Positions 22,301 through 36,100 of a stretch of DNA of 64,000 nt are shown here, piece by piece. Made by a program: the position numbers and the translations under genes. Location: positions 78,767,824-78,831,823 of the forward strand of contig NC_037092.1 of the NCBI RefSeq assembly GCF_002994745.2, written 5' to 3'. The notes under the pieces were generated by a model. It saw nothing but the letters and a program-made list of their open reading frames with translations, did not search any database and was not told the origin of the DNA. How positions within the stretch are numbered: the stretch's first letter is position 1; the number at the start of each line of letters is the position of its first letter. Origin of the DNA: Rosa chinensis (Eukaryota; Streptophyta; Magnoliopsida; Rosales; Rosaceae).

Positions 22301-22489
22301 TTTCCCAAACTCTTGTTCCTCTAGCTCTATCCACACTCCAAAAAACCTTTATATGGATCTAGCATTTCGACAAACCACAACAACATTTACATTATGTCGA
22401 AACTTCCGGAGCAATGCGCCAAATTAAGCACTAAATTCATACCTCATTGTCATCAATGTCTCAAAAATTTGGAGTAATTACCAGCTCAA

Positions 22490-22633
22490 CTGCAAACAAA
22501 ACAAAACCAAAAACACACAAGAATTCAAAGCCAATGCAGCAGCCATTTCGCGATTCCAGAAACCCTAGATCTACCATTTGATGGAAAACACCGAATCGCG
22601 AAGCCAAAAGAGAGGAAGATAAAGAGGCTTACC
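22490..22633 (-). other. 5'-UTR intron of the transporter gene
   Basis: Donor ACG/GTAAGCC at 22633 and acceptor TTTGCAG/TTGAG at 22490 define a 144-nt intron about 190 nt upstream of the transporter ATG. 5'-UTR introns are common in this family. Inferred from splice sites only. Confidence 0.5.
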
Positions 22634-22799
22634 GTACAAAGCTGCAATGCGGAAGCTAGAAAAACTATAGACGATGAATGACGTAAGCGTCGGTGCTCGG
22701 TTGGTGTGGCGGCATTGAAGGGCGGAGCATCAGAGCTCGGCCTCCTGAATCAATAGTAGCATCGTGTTCTTGGCTGAGATAATCAGAGATGGGAATTCT

Positions 22800-25650
22800 G
22801 CTGGAGTGAAAATTTTTCTTTAATTTTTTCGAAAATACGAAAATGAAAAAAAAAAAAAAAAAAAAGGTTTTATTTTTTCATTGGGGATTTTGTTGACTTC
22901 TGTGATTGGGGCGGCAGCACGTGTAATTAAGGGGATTACTCATATAGTGGGAAAGTGGGGCCCCAATTTATTTTGTCTATGATTAGCGTAATCTTGAAGT
23001 GATTACTTGCAAAATCTGCATTAATTGGGCTAGTCGCTAGTGTGACACACGAGTCGGTGGGCAGGGACTCGGAAGTTGGGGGTTACGGAGAGAATATCCA
23101 TCGGAGAAGTGACTATATTCGGAGAAAGTAAATTTGACGGTTAAAATTTTTTACACATGTATTTTTTGGAACATAACGGAATATTTATAGTTTGGACGAG
23201 TGAAGCTCTAATGACGATCTTAAAATGAGGATTTCATGAGAACTTTTAAATCAACGGTTGGATGATATGTGTGTTGTAGAATTAATTAACATTGGGATTA
23301 CTCATCTAACTGTTGATTTGAAAGTCTTCATTGAGTCGTCTTTGTACAGTTCTCACTAGAGACTCTCCCTAAGTTTAGAATTCAGAATCTTTCTTGTTTT
23401 GAGTCTCTAAAATATGTGAATTTATTGGTCATTTACTATTAAAATTGTGTCATGCATGCGTATCATTGAAATTGATTATCTTTATATTGTGTAGGATTTA
23501 TCATACAATATCTTTATCATTTCTACTTCAACAGTTTAGTAGAAAGATGTTGGATAAAATGTGAGCTCTATGGTTTAAGTTGCGTTTTCATCAAGTTGGC
23601 GTGGTGTCGAAATGCATTGCAGTGAAATACTACATAATGTTACTGCATGACTTAGCAAAGTCTAGAGCAGTGAGAATACAAAGACATAGGTAAACAAGCT
23701 TTGATATTTGTAATTTACTAAGGACTATGTTTCATGTCATAATTTTTATTCTGGGTCTGGGTGTGTTATGGACTAGAACTCTAGAATCAAAATCACAAAA
23801 GCTATTTGGGTATTGGGCTTATTGGCTGGTGATCCATTGACCAATTCACAGTATTCAGCTCACAGCAATTGTTGCCGACATGTCTTATATAGGGCCCAGT
23901 TTGATCATTGTGGATTAAGCAACTTATTTCTCAATTTCAGCTGCTAGAGCTATTTGGTAAAACAACAATCATCAATTATAATCAGAATCTCCCACTTCCA
24001 TAGGCATAATCTACAAGCTGTGGAAATGGTGCTTCCAGAACTGCGGATTTCAAAAGTTGAGATAACTTGCTTGACTTTATCTATTGCCCTCATCCAATTC
24101 TATCAACTTCACAATTCAACCGGACGTCAAGGTGCATTCAAAGGCATGCATGAGTTGTAGATTAAAAGTAGGCCAAAGAAACTAAGGCCACCACTACGAA
24201 CAACGGTTTCAGCGGCGGTCAAATTCTACCCAAATCACCCATCTTCAAAACTCAACCAAAACTGAATTCCAATTACATCAAGATGTTGAGCTCGGCGAGT
24301 ACATTAAATTTCTTACCTCATTTGTCATCATCGGCGACGGGAGTCGCCAGAAAACTCAAGAAAACAGTCGGAAGTACCAAAATTTTTCACGGTTTGAATC
24401 GACTCCACCTTTCGCCTTTTGGAGAAACCAAATATAGGAAGACGTAGACTCCTTCAAGATGAATGGAATGTCGTCACTCCGATGTCGATATGTGGTCGGG
24501 AGTCGGAAGTTACGACCCGGGTAGATCAGTGCTGTGCGGGTCTGAGAAAAGGGTCGCGTGATCTAAATTGTCTTGGGATCTTCTAGACCATTTGATCATA
24601 TCCTAACGTACTTAGAGGCCCAGATTAGCGCCAAAGATGGAGCAGTGATGAAACAACCGGTCAAGATCGGACCGCAATTATTTCTTTTATTCAAAATGAA
24701 TTTCTTAATTTCCGAACGTCTAAAATTTGTAATAAATAGTTCTGACATCCGATTTCATAGAAATTACCTCGGACTGGTCGTGACGCATACTTTACACCCG
24801 AGTCAATAAATTAAAGATTCACTCCAATAGAATTTTCTGAAAAATTCCCAAATATCGTTACTACTTATCGAGAAATAAATTAATATCATCTTAATTCCTT
24901 AATTTTTGTTTATGTCATTTTTTATTATTGATTAAATTCGCAACACTTTTATACCAAAATTCACCAAACACTTAAAACACTGCTTTTGTACTAACGACAC
25001 TTTTAAAATAGAGTGTACCAAACACTCAGCTACTTAATTTCATAGCTGGTCATTATTCTCACAGCACAGCTAAAGCCGCTTTTATATTAGTCACCTCGGG
25101 GTCAAACTAGGCCTAGCTAGTGTCCTACCTTGTAGTACTGCCGAGCACCTCACTTCTTGTTTGGAGTTGGCAAAAGTTATGTGTTTGCACGATTATGAGA
25201 GTAAAATGTTTGTAGAAATGGCTGCAAGTAGTGTGACGATTACGCAATAATAAACTTCTCAGTCTTATTCTTGTGGATCCACCATTAACTGTAGGTCTTG
25301 AATTCGAGTTTTCAATCCCTACTCTCAGTGCTTTTTTTTTGGGTTTAAGAACAATGCCATGCAAGTAACTGATAAATTTGATTGTTGGAGTAAATATTGC
25401 ACATCTTAATAAGATATTAATTGCCTTTATAAATTTATCTTTCAGATTACAATTGAGAAACAAGCAATCCATAACCCGAATGAGGAAAACTACCAATTCC
25501 CAGAAATCTCAACGTGAAAGGCTCTGCGGGTACTGTTTAGCTCACCTCAGCAAACCTTTTCACTACTATACTCTGGCTTTTACACTTCTCAAAAACTAAA
25601 AAGCACAGATAAATATGATTTACAAATTCCTTTACCAATATTTTTACTGG
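22800..25650. other. Intergenic region with unidentified repeat-like sequence
   Basis: There is an A-run at 22848-22864. The interval 24180-24840 is less AT-rich (ggcggtcaaattctacccaa, tcggcgacgggagtcgccag, ctcggactggtcgtgacgca). It looks like LTR-derived sequence, but no ends or target duplication could be set. No coding exon was recognised. Confidence 0.4.
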
Positions 25651-25654
25651 AAAT

Positions 25655-26840
25655 CTAGAATTGACCCCCTTGGTAAGTCTGGCCAAACTGCCAATTACCC
25701 GGCGCCACGTTGTAGCTTGTCACGGTTCTACCGTCACTGGTGGTGACTTGGAAGGAGAGGAGTTGGCCGTTGAGGTATGAGTTGCTCTGCCAGTTTTGGC
25801 CCCAGTTTCTTGACATGGATTGCCAACCAGTTCTGGACCCCTTGATTGAAACCGAATGAACGTCCCCTGCACCGCCGACGTTGGTGATCAGAACAAGGTT
25901 GAAGTAGGAGTGACCATTGATGGTGAACCTTATTCCTCCTTTCTTCACACATGGTACTCTGTATAAGGCCAACATAAACATCCTGTTAGTAAACTTCTGC
26001 ACAACGCTCTCATAATTTGCGAAATAGATGACGTGTTATAGTATCACTCGATCAATCTTGTTAGCAAATTTATAGCGATAATGATTTTATCATGCTTCGG
26101 GCAGATTATAGGTGAAAGTGCTTTTTACTGTTATAGAAGCACTTCCGCAAAAAGTACCATCAAGAACCATCTAGCCATATAGGCAACAAAAGCAGTAACC
26201 ATTTAACTCTACTAATTTAACTTCTGGTTATAATAAGCAAAAGAAATATACTTGTAGTACTTATGCAAGTCCTACCTTCTGAAGGCAACGGGAACAATTC
26301 CGGCACGGTATTGTGCGATTTGCAAGAAAGCAGGCTCAGCCAAATCGAAGTGCTGGAGGGGAGGGTTGCACCAACCGCCATTGTCATTGGCCTGCGCAAA
26401 GTTAGGAGGGCAGAAGTTGGTAGCAGTCACAATGATGCTTCCTGGGCGGCACCACCTCGGGTCATTGTCACACCTCATTTCATAGCAAGAGCCACAGCTC
26501 AAGCCATCGTTGAACAAAGCTGTGCTCAGTGCTGCAGTGTTGGTTCCATACCCTTGGCTATATAAGTTCCCATAACCACATGCTCCTCCTGCAAAACAAA
26601 CCCCAAACCGAAATGTCAAAACCCAATTATTATGATACTAAAAGATTGATAGACAGTCTCACAACATATCATGTCGTGTTGGAATTTGAACTTACCCATT
26701 GTGCCTGAGGCATCACCACCACCATAGAATGTGGCGTGGCCGCCGTTCCAACCACCATAATCGGCAAAAGTAGAGTGAAAATGGAGATTGAAGAGAACGA
26801 GAAGAGCTAGAGGAGCTAGAGACAATGCTGAAGCTGCCAT
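25655..26840 (-). CDS. EXPA: Alpha-expansin
   Basis: It is a secreted wall-loosening protein acting on cellulose-xyloglucan contacts in the apoplast at acidic pH. Three exons (26696-26840, 26276-26588, 25655-25958) give 762 nt and 253 residues. A signal peptide ([20 protein letters not shown], cleavage near TFADYGGW) precedes the double-psi barrel domain. That domain has the GGACGYG motif, six or more conserved cysteines and the HFD catalytic-site motif ([17 protein letters not shown]). The C-terminal grass-pollen-allergen-type domain has the conserved tryptophans ([19 protein letters not shown]). The end, [12 protein letters not shown], is typical of the EXPA2/EXPA8 group. Intron positions after TM-G and in FRR-V match alpha-expansins. 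The 5' end has a TATA box at the expected distance. Confidence 0.95.
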
Positions 26841-26952
26841 TTTGTGACTTTTTGGTGAAGATGAATTGGAGAAGGGGAAAAGAGAGGAGCTTTGATGGTC
26901 CAGAGCAGGTGATGTTTTGATTTGTGGTGTTAAGAGTGCACGAGGATGCCTC

Positions 26953-26960
26953 TATTTATA
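26953..26960 (-). promoter_or_regulatory. TATA box of the expansin gene
   Basis: TATAAATA on the minus strand, 113 nt upstream of the expansin ATG. It would place transcription start near 26925 and a 5' UTR of about 85 nt. Confidence 0.65.
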
Positions 26961-26964
26961 AGGA

Positions 26965-29620
26965 AACTAAAGTGAGGTTGCAACTTTGCACAAACTAAGC
27001 CAAAAACTTTGAAGTGATTGAGAAAATTCGGTTATTTTTTATTTTCTTTGTTTTTTTTTCAGATAATAAAGAAGAAGAAGAACTGATTTAGAAAATCAAG
27101 TGCACATGCATTGGTTCTTGTTGGGGTTACCAACTGCTAGGCCAGTGGGCCAATCTTCTCCACATGCATTTCTCACCGATTTGATTATTTTTCTGCTTTT
27201 TTCCTTCATATTTTGGATTTAGGTATAGAGCAAATAATATCAGGATTCAAAAATCCTAAATCCTAATTTTTTTAATATATAAACTCAAATACTAACTTGT
27301 TTTACTTTCAAATTGTCTTGCTTAAACCTATACGAGACAATGTATTAAACATCTTATTGTAGTTTATCTCTTTCGGTAACCGTATATTAAGATCTCACTC
27401 TTATTCTCTATGTCCTAGTCATTTTAAGGCACTTTAATAAACTTTACTCCTAAACAGAACTTCAAGCGATTTTAATCGCTAACACTCCCCAGATCTATTA
27501 TTGTATATAACCATTGGAGTCAAAATTAGAAGCTGAAAATGCCATTGTATTTGATAGATTAATGGTAGGGTCTTAACAGATAAGGGTATCTTTGCACATG
27601 GCATAGAAAGTCTTGCTAAAAATCCTAAAATGAAAGAATGGATTATAGCTAAATATAATATAATAAGGGATAAAGCTCTTACTTTTTTTTTTTTTGGGTC
27701 AAGTGATAAAGCTCTTGCTTGAAAGTTGATCGTACGTGCACCAAAATTTGCAAGCATTTGGCAAAGTTCTAAAACTATGAGAATTGTGACTTTACAAGCA
27801 AGTTTTCCAATCTGATCTGGAATGTAATTAGCAACTTGGAGACTTCATTGCGTTCCACCCCATAATTTCATATCTGTGCCTTTCAAATTGGGAAGTGCAT
27901 GTGTTATGTTCTATCACAGGGCCAACTTCATTTGCCCCCACATATCTCTTCAAATAGTGATATGTCACTAATTCAGGCAATGAAAATCTTGCTTCTCAGT
28001 TGATTTTGGTCCAGTTTTCTGTCTGAATTTGGATCAACCCTCCCCCTGGTCTTCAGTTTATAATTTAAGAGAATCGATAAGTACCAACTGTCTCCATTCA
28101 TGAAAAACTTCCGCGCGCCAATTCATCCATCTTAACCTTCCTTTAAAATGAGGACACTATATTTGATAAAATGCCAGGAGGAATGCCTCAGTTGTGACTT
28201 CATACTCGAGGCATAAAAGTCCACCAGCAGCCATGTGAGTATGTGACTATCGCCTCTACTTACCAAATATTTCTGTGAGTGAGGTGTTCGATGAAATACG
28301 TTCATGAATAAAGTGTTCGGTATAAATTTCTGAAAAAGTTTGTTGGTATACGTGGGGGTGAGAGACATCAGGAAGGTCTGCTTTCTGTTGGGTGTTTGGT
28401 CACGTGGATGGCCGACTTTCATTGAATAGAGATCGATGACAAGCTTGATGCCTCGTATCCAATTTTGGACCCGCCCAATAAATAAGACGTGTAGCTAGAA
28501 ATTTGAAGTTAGATCAACCCTAGTTTTGAATTCAGGTGACGTTCAACTTTATTGCAATTTCAAGTACGTTAAGATGTTTAGTAATGATCATTAAGATGAA
28601 AGCCACTTATTACAAAACTAGGACACTTTCGTCCGGGCAAAGATCGAAGGTTAAGAAAGCAGATCACTCTTTTAGGAATACTACGACCGTGATGCAGTTA
28701 ATTAATGAGAGTCACAGAGTCTCCTCCCTTCAAGATTTTATCAAACTGGACCATGAAGTGGTTCACTCGGGCCATTTTAATTTAAAATTTCACAACCAAT
28801 AAAAAGAAGCTACTTCTTTATGATCAAGGGTTATCCTTTGACAACTACTAGATTCATAAATACAAAAAATTAAAACCCTATTTCCTTAGCAACTGCTATA
28901 ATAGGAGAGCCATTTTCATCACGATCGAATAATAAACCTAGCAAGGGCTTCCTCATTGTTTTTGACATGCGTATCGAGTGAAGTTTAGCTTAACATGAAG
29001 AATAACCCAACCGGAGTAGTTGATAAACATAAAAATCATTAAAGTTTATTTAACCTAGCCATAGCATGAGTCATATGTTACTATGTGGATAATGTTACAG
29101 ATTAAGATACAGTGTATGCTTTTAGCGAGACTAAAAAGTTAAAAGCAGCTCCAGAGTTGCAGTATGTTTTCTTATAAGTTCTGGTACACTTTGTGTTCTT
29201 GTTCTTCTGTCTCGGTGTCTCCAACTTTTCATTTCAAAGCAGCTAGCATAAAATGATACAAAGAACATTTACAGGTGTCCTCAAAACCTTTTATTCTATT
29301 AGAGTCCGCTAATCTGTTCTTAACTAAAGAATAAGCACATAATAACAAGCTTAAATGTACATGAACCACCATTAACAACAGAATTTATATTTAACTATCC
29401 TAAATTTGTAAAGTGTGGAACGACAAAGTAGTAATGCATCTTTGTCTTACACGAGCAAATTAGTAACAAATAATTAGTAAATTATTAGGGTTTAGCATAT
29501 TAATAATTTACTCCCATCTACCACCGATCAAGGCCTCTTAATATAAAGCGGAAATAGTAGCATGCATGACATATCTATTAAACAGCGACAAGCGTAGCCG
29601 TGGCCTATCATTGTACCGAT
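26965..29620. other. Intergenic region, no gene recognised
   Basis: AT-rich sequence with scattered short open frames. A minus-strand frame near 28140-28420 has no recognised domain. No inverted or direct terminal repeats were spotted. Confidence 0.5.
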
Positions 29621-29707
29621 ACTATCCCAACTTAACCACCCGATAGGTGTTGGATTTTAATTACAAAAGGTCTCGGTACAATTGTGTGAGATCCACCCAC
29701 TTATAAG

Positions 29708-29928
29708 TGTTTAAGAATGAGAGAATTGAGAGAGATTGTTGAGAGAATTGTGTGTTCCACTATTGATAATAGGAGTCCTATATATATAGGGATTATAAAG
29801 TGCATAATCTAATGATACAAGGAAAACTATTCTGAATAGGACTAAGAATTCTACAACCTTCTCTCCTATTACAATCATAGAACTAATTCTAGTTTGAAAA
29901 GGTACACAAATGTCAATATTCTTCAACA
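29708..29928 (-). repeat. Copia 3' LTR
   Basis: 221-bp terminal repeat, divergent from the partner at 47882-48100. It contains the palindromic TATA-like stretch ctatatatatagg. Confidence 0.9.
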
Positions 29929-30129
29929 CTCCCCCTTGTGCCGCTCAAACTTGGTGGTGACACTTTATCTGCTGCCTCGTTAAAAACCTTGCTCAAGTGA
30001 AAAACCTTGTGGGACAAAAACTACCTCGAGGAGGAGAAAAAGAGTACAATACATCATTCACTCTTCGATCTTCGAGATCGAACATGTAGACATCATACCT
30101 CCCCCTGATGTTGATATCGATCTCCCCCT

Positions 30130-30780
30130 GATTGCTACGATTATGGGGGTTCGGATAACTTTCTTAATCCGATGCTCTTCACATGCTTCTCGAATGTGGA
30201 TTTAGGTAACGACTTAGTGAATAAGTCTGCTACATTATCCTCTGATCAGATTTGATTCACTTCAATCTTTAGAAGCGATTGTTGTTGTTGATTATAGAAG
30301 AACTTAGGCGATATATTCTTGGTGTTATCGCCTTTGATGAAACCTAACTTTATTTGTTCAATACAAGCTGCATTATCCTCATCAATGCATGTAGGTTCAT
30401 CCGTGGTAGACTTCAAAACACAAGTTCCTCGAATATGTCTAATTACAGACCTTAGCCATATGCATTCACGCACGGCCTCATGTAGAGCAATAATCTGCAT
30501 GATTTGAGAAAGTAGCAACAAGGGTCTGTTTTGTAGACCTCCAAAATATCGCAGTGTTTCCCATGGTAAAGACATAACCTGTTTGGGAGTGACCTTTGTG
30601 AGGGTCAGAGAGGTACCTTGCATCAGCAAAACCCATCAAAACATCACAGTCATTTTGATGGAGGGGAGAAGGAGAACGCCGGCCACCATCGCGGCCGTAC
30701 CTTGGACAGAGATGACTTTCTTTATAGGGTCCGGTCCTAATTTTCCGTCATTCCTTTTCTTTCTGTAGGGATAAAATAGC
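30130..30780 (-). pseudogene. Copia RNase H region
   Basis: Minus-strand fragments include DARYLSDPHKGHSQTGYVF, AEIIALHEAVRECIWLRS, CIDEDNAACIEQ and, after a stop, SEDNVADLFTKSLP. These are the copia RNase H signature blocks. A stop and frame changes interrupt the reading. A GC-rich piece at about 30655-30715 does not fit the family pattern and may be a small insertion. Confidence 0.8.
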
Positions 30781-30803
30781 GCCATATCAATTGTACCTTT
30801 TAA

Positions 30804-31465
30804 TTATTGAAAGATTGTCTTTACACCAATCCAATGGCGGCGTGTTGGCGTAGAACTATGTCGAGCTAACAAGTTCACTGCGAATGAGATGTATAGTCTT
30901 GTGCATTGAGCGAAGTACAATAATGCGCCTATTGCACTTAAATAGAGCACTTCGGCCTCTAATAATTCTTCGTCCTCATCCTTTGGACGAAATGGATCTT
31001 TTCTGGGCTCAAAACTACGGCCAATCATGGGAGTGCTCACAGGCTTTGTTTTATCTTCATTAAAGCGCCTTAGAATTTTCTGAGTATATGCAGACTGATG
31101 GATCAAAATCTCATCATTGCGATCCTCGAGTTCTAAACTGAGACAAAACTATGTTTTCCCATTTCATCTCAAATTCAGATTTCAAATACTTAGCAGTTTC
31201 CTTTAACTCATCTAAAGTTTCAATTAGGTTCATGTCATCGACATAAACTGCTACAATTGCGAATCTTGAACTTGTTATTTTAAAGAACACGCACGAGCAT
31301 ATTTCGTTGTTAATATATCTCTTCCCAATCAAGTAGTCACTTAGACGGTTATACCACATCCGTCAGGATTGTTTTAATCCATACAGTGAGCCTTTTAACC
31401 TTATTGAAAACGCGCTCTGTGGTTTAGAGCCACTTGATTTGGGTAATTGAAGTCTATCTAGAACC

Positions 31466-31508
<43 letters not shown>

Positions 31509-32534
31509 GAATCTAGATCCCCATAGAGATATGCTGTAACCATATCCATAAGTTGCATGTCAAGTTTTTCAGAAACTACCAAACTGACAAGGCAGCGGAA
31601 CGTTATAACGTCCATTACGGGAGAATATGTCTCCTCGTAGTCAATTCCAGGGCGTTATGAGAAACCTTGCACCACAAGGCGGGCTTTATATCTAACCACC
31701 TCATTTTTCTCATTACGCTTTCTAACAAAGACCCATTTATAGTCAACAGAGTTTATATTTGGGGGTGTCGGAGTTATAGGCCCAAATACCTGTCTCTTTG
31801 CTAGTGAATCTAATTCAGCCTGGATCGCATATTTCCATTTAGGCCAATCCGCTCTTCATTGACATTCTTCGACAGAGCGAGGTTCGATATCATCATACTC
31901 TATAATTCCTTTTGTAACATGATAAGCCAAGGCATCATCAATAGTAATAGAATTTCTATTCATCATCTCATGTACACTAGTGTAATTCATGGAGATCTCT
32001 CTATTCTTTGGAAATGGTTCTGATATTGGAGCGTCCCCCAATGATGTCTCTTGGGTATAATCATAATCCGGAATATTCTCATGAGATGAATTATTTACTT
32101 CGATGATTAATGGATTATTTTGTGCCAAACTCGCTTTCTTTCTTGGGCGAGAATCCATTGAACCTTTGAGCTTCCCTCGCTTCCTTGTAGGGAGCCCGGC
32201 CTGAGCCACTGTGCCATCACCATTGTGGCCAGCGGCGCCGTGCCTAATGACACTAGGGACGACGCCATGTCCTCTATTTTTAGAGACTTCAATCCTTGCA
32301 GGCACGTTTGCAGCAGGCATGTGTGATCTCGTCACTTTAGTGATATTAGAAAATGCATCAGGCATCGAATTTGCTACTTTCTGAAGATCGAAAATTCTCC
32401 GCACTTCAATTTTGGATTGTGTGGTTCGGAGATCAAGATGAGACAAAGTGGGGACAGACTACGACAATTCTTGTCGTTCCTGTTAAACATTTATGTTCTT
32501 ATCTCCCCCTAACGACCGGAAGAATGTCTCATCA
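30804..32534 (-). pseudogene. Copia integrase-RT linker and reverse transcriptase
   Basis: The linker (31856-32446) holds a low-complexity stretch and ends in family-typical EPRSVEECQ. The reverse transcriptase follows in several frames. It includes the catalytic AVYVDDMNLI near 31230-31245 and the HQSAYTQKILRRF and LYLSAIGALLYFAQCTR blocks. Frameshifts occur near 31110 and 31360-31850. An AT microsatellite (31469-31506) sits within the RT region. At 32534 the coding sequence is cut by the gypsy insertion. Confidence 0.85.
31469..31506. repeat. (AT)n microsatellite
   Basis: A 38-bp AT run within the dead copia RT region. Confidence 0.95.
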
Positions 32535-32539
32535 AAGTG

Positions 32540-33054
32540 TGTACATACATGTGCATTTGCAAGCATAATTAGCTATAACGAGCCACGCTCAGGGTACCGC
32601 CAGGGGTACCAACGCCCACCTCATGAGTGACTGGCGTAAAGACAGCTAGCCAGGTTACCGCCTGAGCCCCGGATCAACCCCAAAGCACCGCCGACGCGCC
32701 GCCACGCGCCGTGTCAAGGTAGCATCAGAAGCTACTGAAACTGGGAACTAAAGCACATCAGTCCCACATCGAAAAACAAGGAGAAGATCATCCTCTTCCT
32801 CACCTATAAAAGGTCCTCTCCTCTCTCCTCATTTATGACACATTCAATACTTACCTACTGTTACTTTGTCAACATAAATACATTAACTAACTTAGGCATC
32901 GGAGAGTTGAAGACCGCCCGGCGCGGTCTCCCTCTGACGCTCATTGTATTTTATTTGACAGGTAACGGGAACCACTCACAACAAAGGTATCGATCCGCCC
33001 GCCGGATCAGCGTTAACTAAGGTCCAGCTACCGCTAGACTTTTAAACATTAACA
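32540..33054 (+). repeat. Gypsy 5' LTR
   Basis: 515 bp, TG...CA, identical by eye to 43760-44274. It has a TATA box (CTATAAAAGG, about 32803-32812), consistent with an active promoter. Confidence 0.97.
32804..32811 (+). promoter_or_regulatory. TATA box in the gypsy LTR
   Basis: CTATAAAA in a C-rich context, about 265 bp into the LTR. The same box occurs at about 44024 in the other LTR. Confidence 0.7.
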
Positions 33055-33055
33055 T

Positions 33056-33071
33056 TGGCGCCGTCTGTGGG
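33056..33071 (+). promoter_or_regulatory. Primer-binding site of the gypsy element
   Basis: TGGCGCCGTCTGTGGG lies two bases after the LTR end. It is a form of the TGGCGCCGTTG-type site complementary to the tRNA-Asp 3' end that is used by Tat/Athila-type elements. Confidence 0.8.
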
Positions 33072-33107
33072 AATCCTTGAACAGAAGGTCATCCCATCAC
33101 AATTACC

Positions 33108-36100
33108 ATGACTAACGGTAGCGGGGGAAATATCGGGGAACAGGCAGACCAGTCCGCCGTTCCCCAACCAGCCCGCCCAGCGGTAAGCATCAACCGCGCA
33201 CTATTCAACACCCCGGTCAACCCAGGCGGCGAAACAAATCCAAGCAGCAGCCGTCCCCCAGGTCAGGACCTCACCGCCTTGTATGAGCTGGCGCTGGCGG
33301 ACCTCCACAAAGCAAACAGAGAGCGCGAGCAGGAATGCAAGGAGAAGGCGGAGGCCCAAAACCAAGTGGCCACGTTGATGACACGTTTCGACGAGCTAAG
33401 GCGAACACTGGACGCAAACGCCAACCCCGCACGAAGTGAGCAGTCACACGGCACCAGGCACAGCCGGCCTACCGCTGGTATGGGACCCATCGTGCAAATG
33501 CAAGTACCACTAAACCCACCTGAGCTGGCAGGAATGGGACCACCCCCTATCCCACAACTGCTGGAGCAGGAGGCGGAGTCATCGCTGCGCACCCACCACT
33601 CGAGGACAAGAACAAGGACTGAGGGTAATCTACCCATTCCCGGGCGGGGGTTCGCTCCGCGGAACGCCCAGGCGGGCCCCGCTGGCGACACAACCACCCA
33701 AATTTTGGAGAGGATGCAGCAGTTAGAACGGAGACTAATCCTGGCGGAGGCAGGCACCCCGGCGCCAGCCCCAAACCCACTCTTCGCATCCAGGCCAGGC
33801 CCGTTCACCGCTACAATTTTGCAAGCCGTCAGGCCAGCGTTTGCAAAGACCCCAAAAATGTCACATTATAGCGGTAAGACCGACCCCTTCGTCCACATGG
33901 ACACGTTCAAGAAGGTCACCAACAACAAGGGATTTGATGACGCCACCCTGTGCCACTTGTTCAGCGAAACGCTGGATAGTGAGGCAATGAGTTGGTTTTT
34001 CGAGTGTCCGCCAGGGTCCATCGACTCATTCCACGCATTATCTCATGCCTTCCTCTCTCGATTCATCTTGTTGTCCGCCGGTCATCACAACACGAGCCAG
34101 TTGTTTGGCGTCAGGCAGGGAGGGGACGAATCATTGAAGGCATTCGTCACCAGATGGCGAGCGGCAGCATCTCAGTGCCGCGATCTCGACAAAACAATGG
34201 CTTCGGCGGCTTTCAAGCAGGGACTCCTCAAGGGACCATTCCTCTATCACCTCAACTACAATCATCCAAATGCGGCGTACGATCACCTTATGAGTGAGGC
34301 GGTCATTCATGCCCAGGCAGAGTTTATCACATACGGAGAAACCCCACCGCCACCAGCAGCACCAACAAAGTCATCTCAACCCTCCTCCAGCCATCAGGAG
34401 ACCGCCAGCAAAGCCCCCACTGCACCGCCAGCCGACAAGAAGAGGGAGTGGCAGCAGGGCAGTTATCAAAGCAAGAGGCAGAAAGACAACCACTACAAGG
34501 GCAACCGCCCATCCCATGGGGACAATCGCAACAAGCAGACGGAGTCCTCTCAGCGGTATGCAGTATTCACCGTCCTCACAGCCTCGTACGAGGAAATTTA
34601 CAATCAGTGTAAGGATCAGATACCACCGCCACCCTCGCCGAAATTCCCCAAAAGGGGTAAGCCAAGAAACACCGGCATGTGGTGCAAATACCACGAGGAC
34701 AGCGGTCACAATACCAACAGTTGCAACGCTCTCAAAACAACCATTGAGACCCTATACCGTGACGGCAAGATGGATCAGTTCAAGGTGCGCCAACCGCGAC
34801 CTGTGATTGCCAACATTGAGCCACTGGGCCGCATCAACACCATCGACGGCGGGGCTCCAATCACCAACATGTCTCACAGGGCAAGAAAGCGTTACGCACG
34901 CGCCAATCACCCAAAGGAAGTCTGTAACATCCGCTACGAGAGATCCACCAAACTCCCAAAGTCTGGTTGGAAGCCCATCACCTTCTCAGAGGAGGAGGAG
35001 CGCGGAGTACATCTACCCCATGACGACCCATTCCTGATCGATGCCATTCTCGACAGATGGTCAGTAGGAAGAATCTTGGTGGATAGCGGATCTGCTGTCA
35101 ATGTCATATTCAGCGGTTGTTACAACAACCTTAAGCGGAACAAGAAACTACTACAAGACCATGAGCCATTGCTTAGCTTCTCCGGCGATATCACTCAGCC
35201 GCTGGGTTCTGACTACATGCGGTTAACCATCGGCTCCAGTCCATGTATGGCGGAGGTACATACCGAATTTATAATTGTGGACTGTTTCAGTTCGTATAAC
35301 GCCATCATAGGACTGCCGGCACTCAACAAGCTCAAATGCATCATCGCCGGATACATGCTTCTCATGAAGTTCCCCACACCCAACGGCACGGGCTGTGTCA
35401 GGGGAAGTCAGCAACTGGCACGAGAATGCTACTCTACCACCATTGCGCGGTCAACCCGCCGCCACGAAATCCTAACGGTAGGAAATCAGGCACCGCCACC
35501 AGATATCTTCGAGGATCCTAGGGATGAGGAGGAGAAATACGTGAGGAAGGAACCGGTCAATCCGGAAACATCGTTGAAGGTCATCAGCATCTCTGACGAG
35601 CACCCAGAGCGGACAGTCCGCATAGGAGCTCAGCTAGACTCAGAAGTGGCCGCAGAACTCACTCAATTCCTGCGGGACAACGCCGCCGTTTTCGCATGGT
35701 CATATGCGGACATGCCAGGTATCTCTCCCGAAATCATCACACACAAACTAACCATTAAGCCATCCTTCCATCCCATCAAGCAGAGGCGAAGGGCCTTCGA
35801 CGAGGAGAAATACCGCGCCATAGGAGAAGAGGTCGCCAAACTCCAGGGCATTGGATTCATCCGCCAGGTAATCTATCCCCAATGGATCTCCAACCTGGTC
35901 ATGGTTAAGAAGCCTAGCGGCAAGTGGCGGATGTGTGTCGACTTCAAAAATCTCAACAAGGCATGCCCAAAGGACAGTTTCCCTCTGCCACGCATTGACC
36001 AGCTGGTCGACGCGACCGCCGGGCATGAACTCCTCAGCATGATGGACGCCTTCTCCGGCTACAATCAGATCAAGATGCATCCCAGCGATCAGGAGTGTAC

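Noticed and set aside
24180..24840. LTR fragment
   Set aside because: The composition is suggestive, but no terminal TG/CA pair, partner copy or target duplication could be found in the window.
25734..26565. Extra frames overlapping the expansin exons
   Set aside because: They are alternate-frame shadows of the spliced expansin gene.
33263..33808. Antisense frame of 181 codons opposite gag
   Set aside because: It is the complement of a GC-rich coding region with no recognisable domain, unlike the spliced antisense gene farther downstream.
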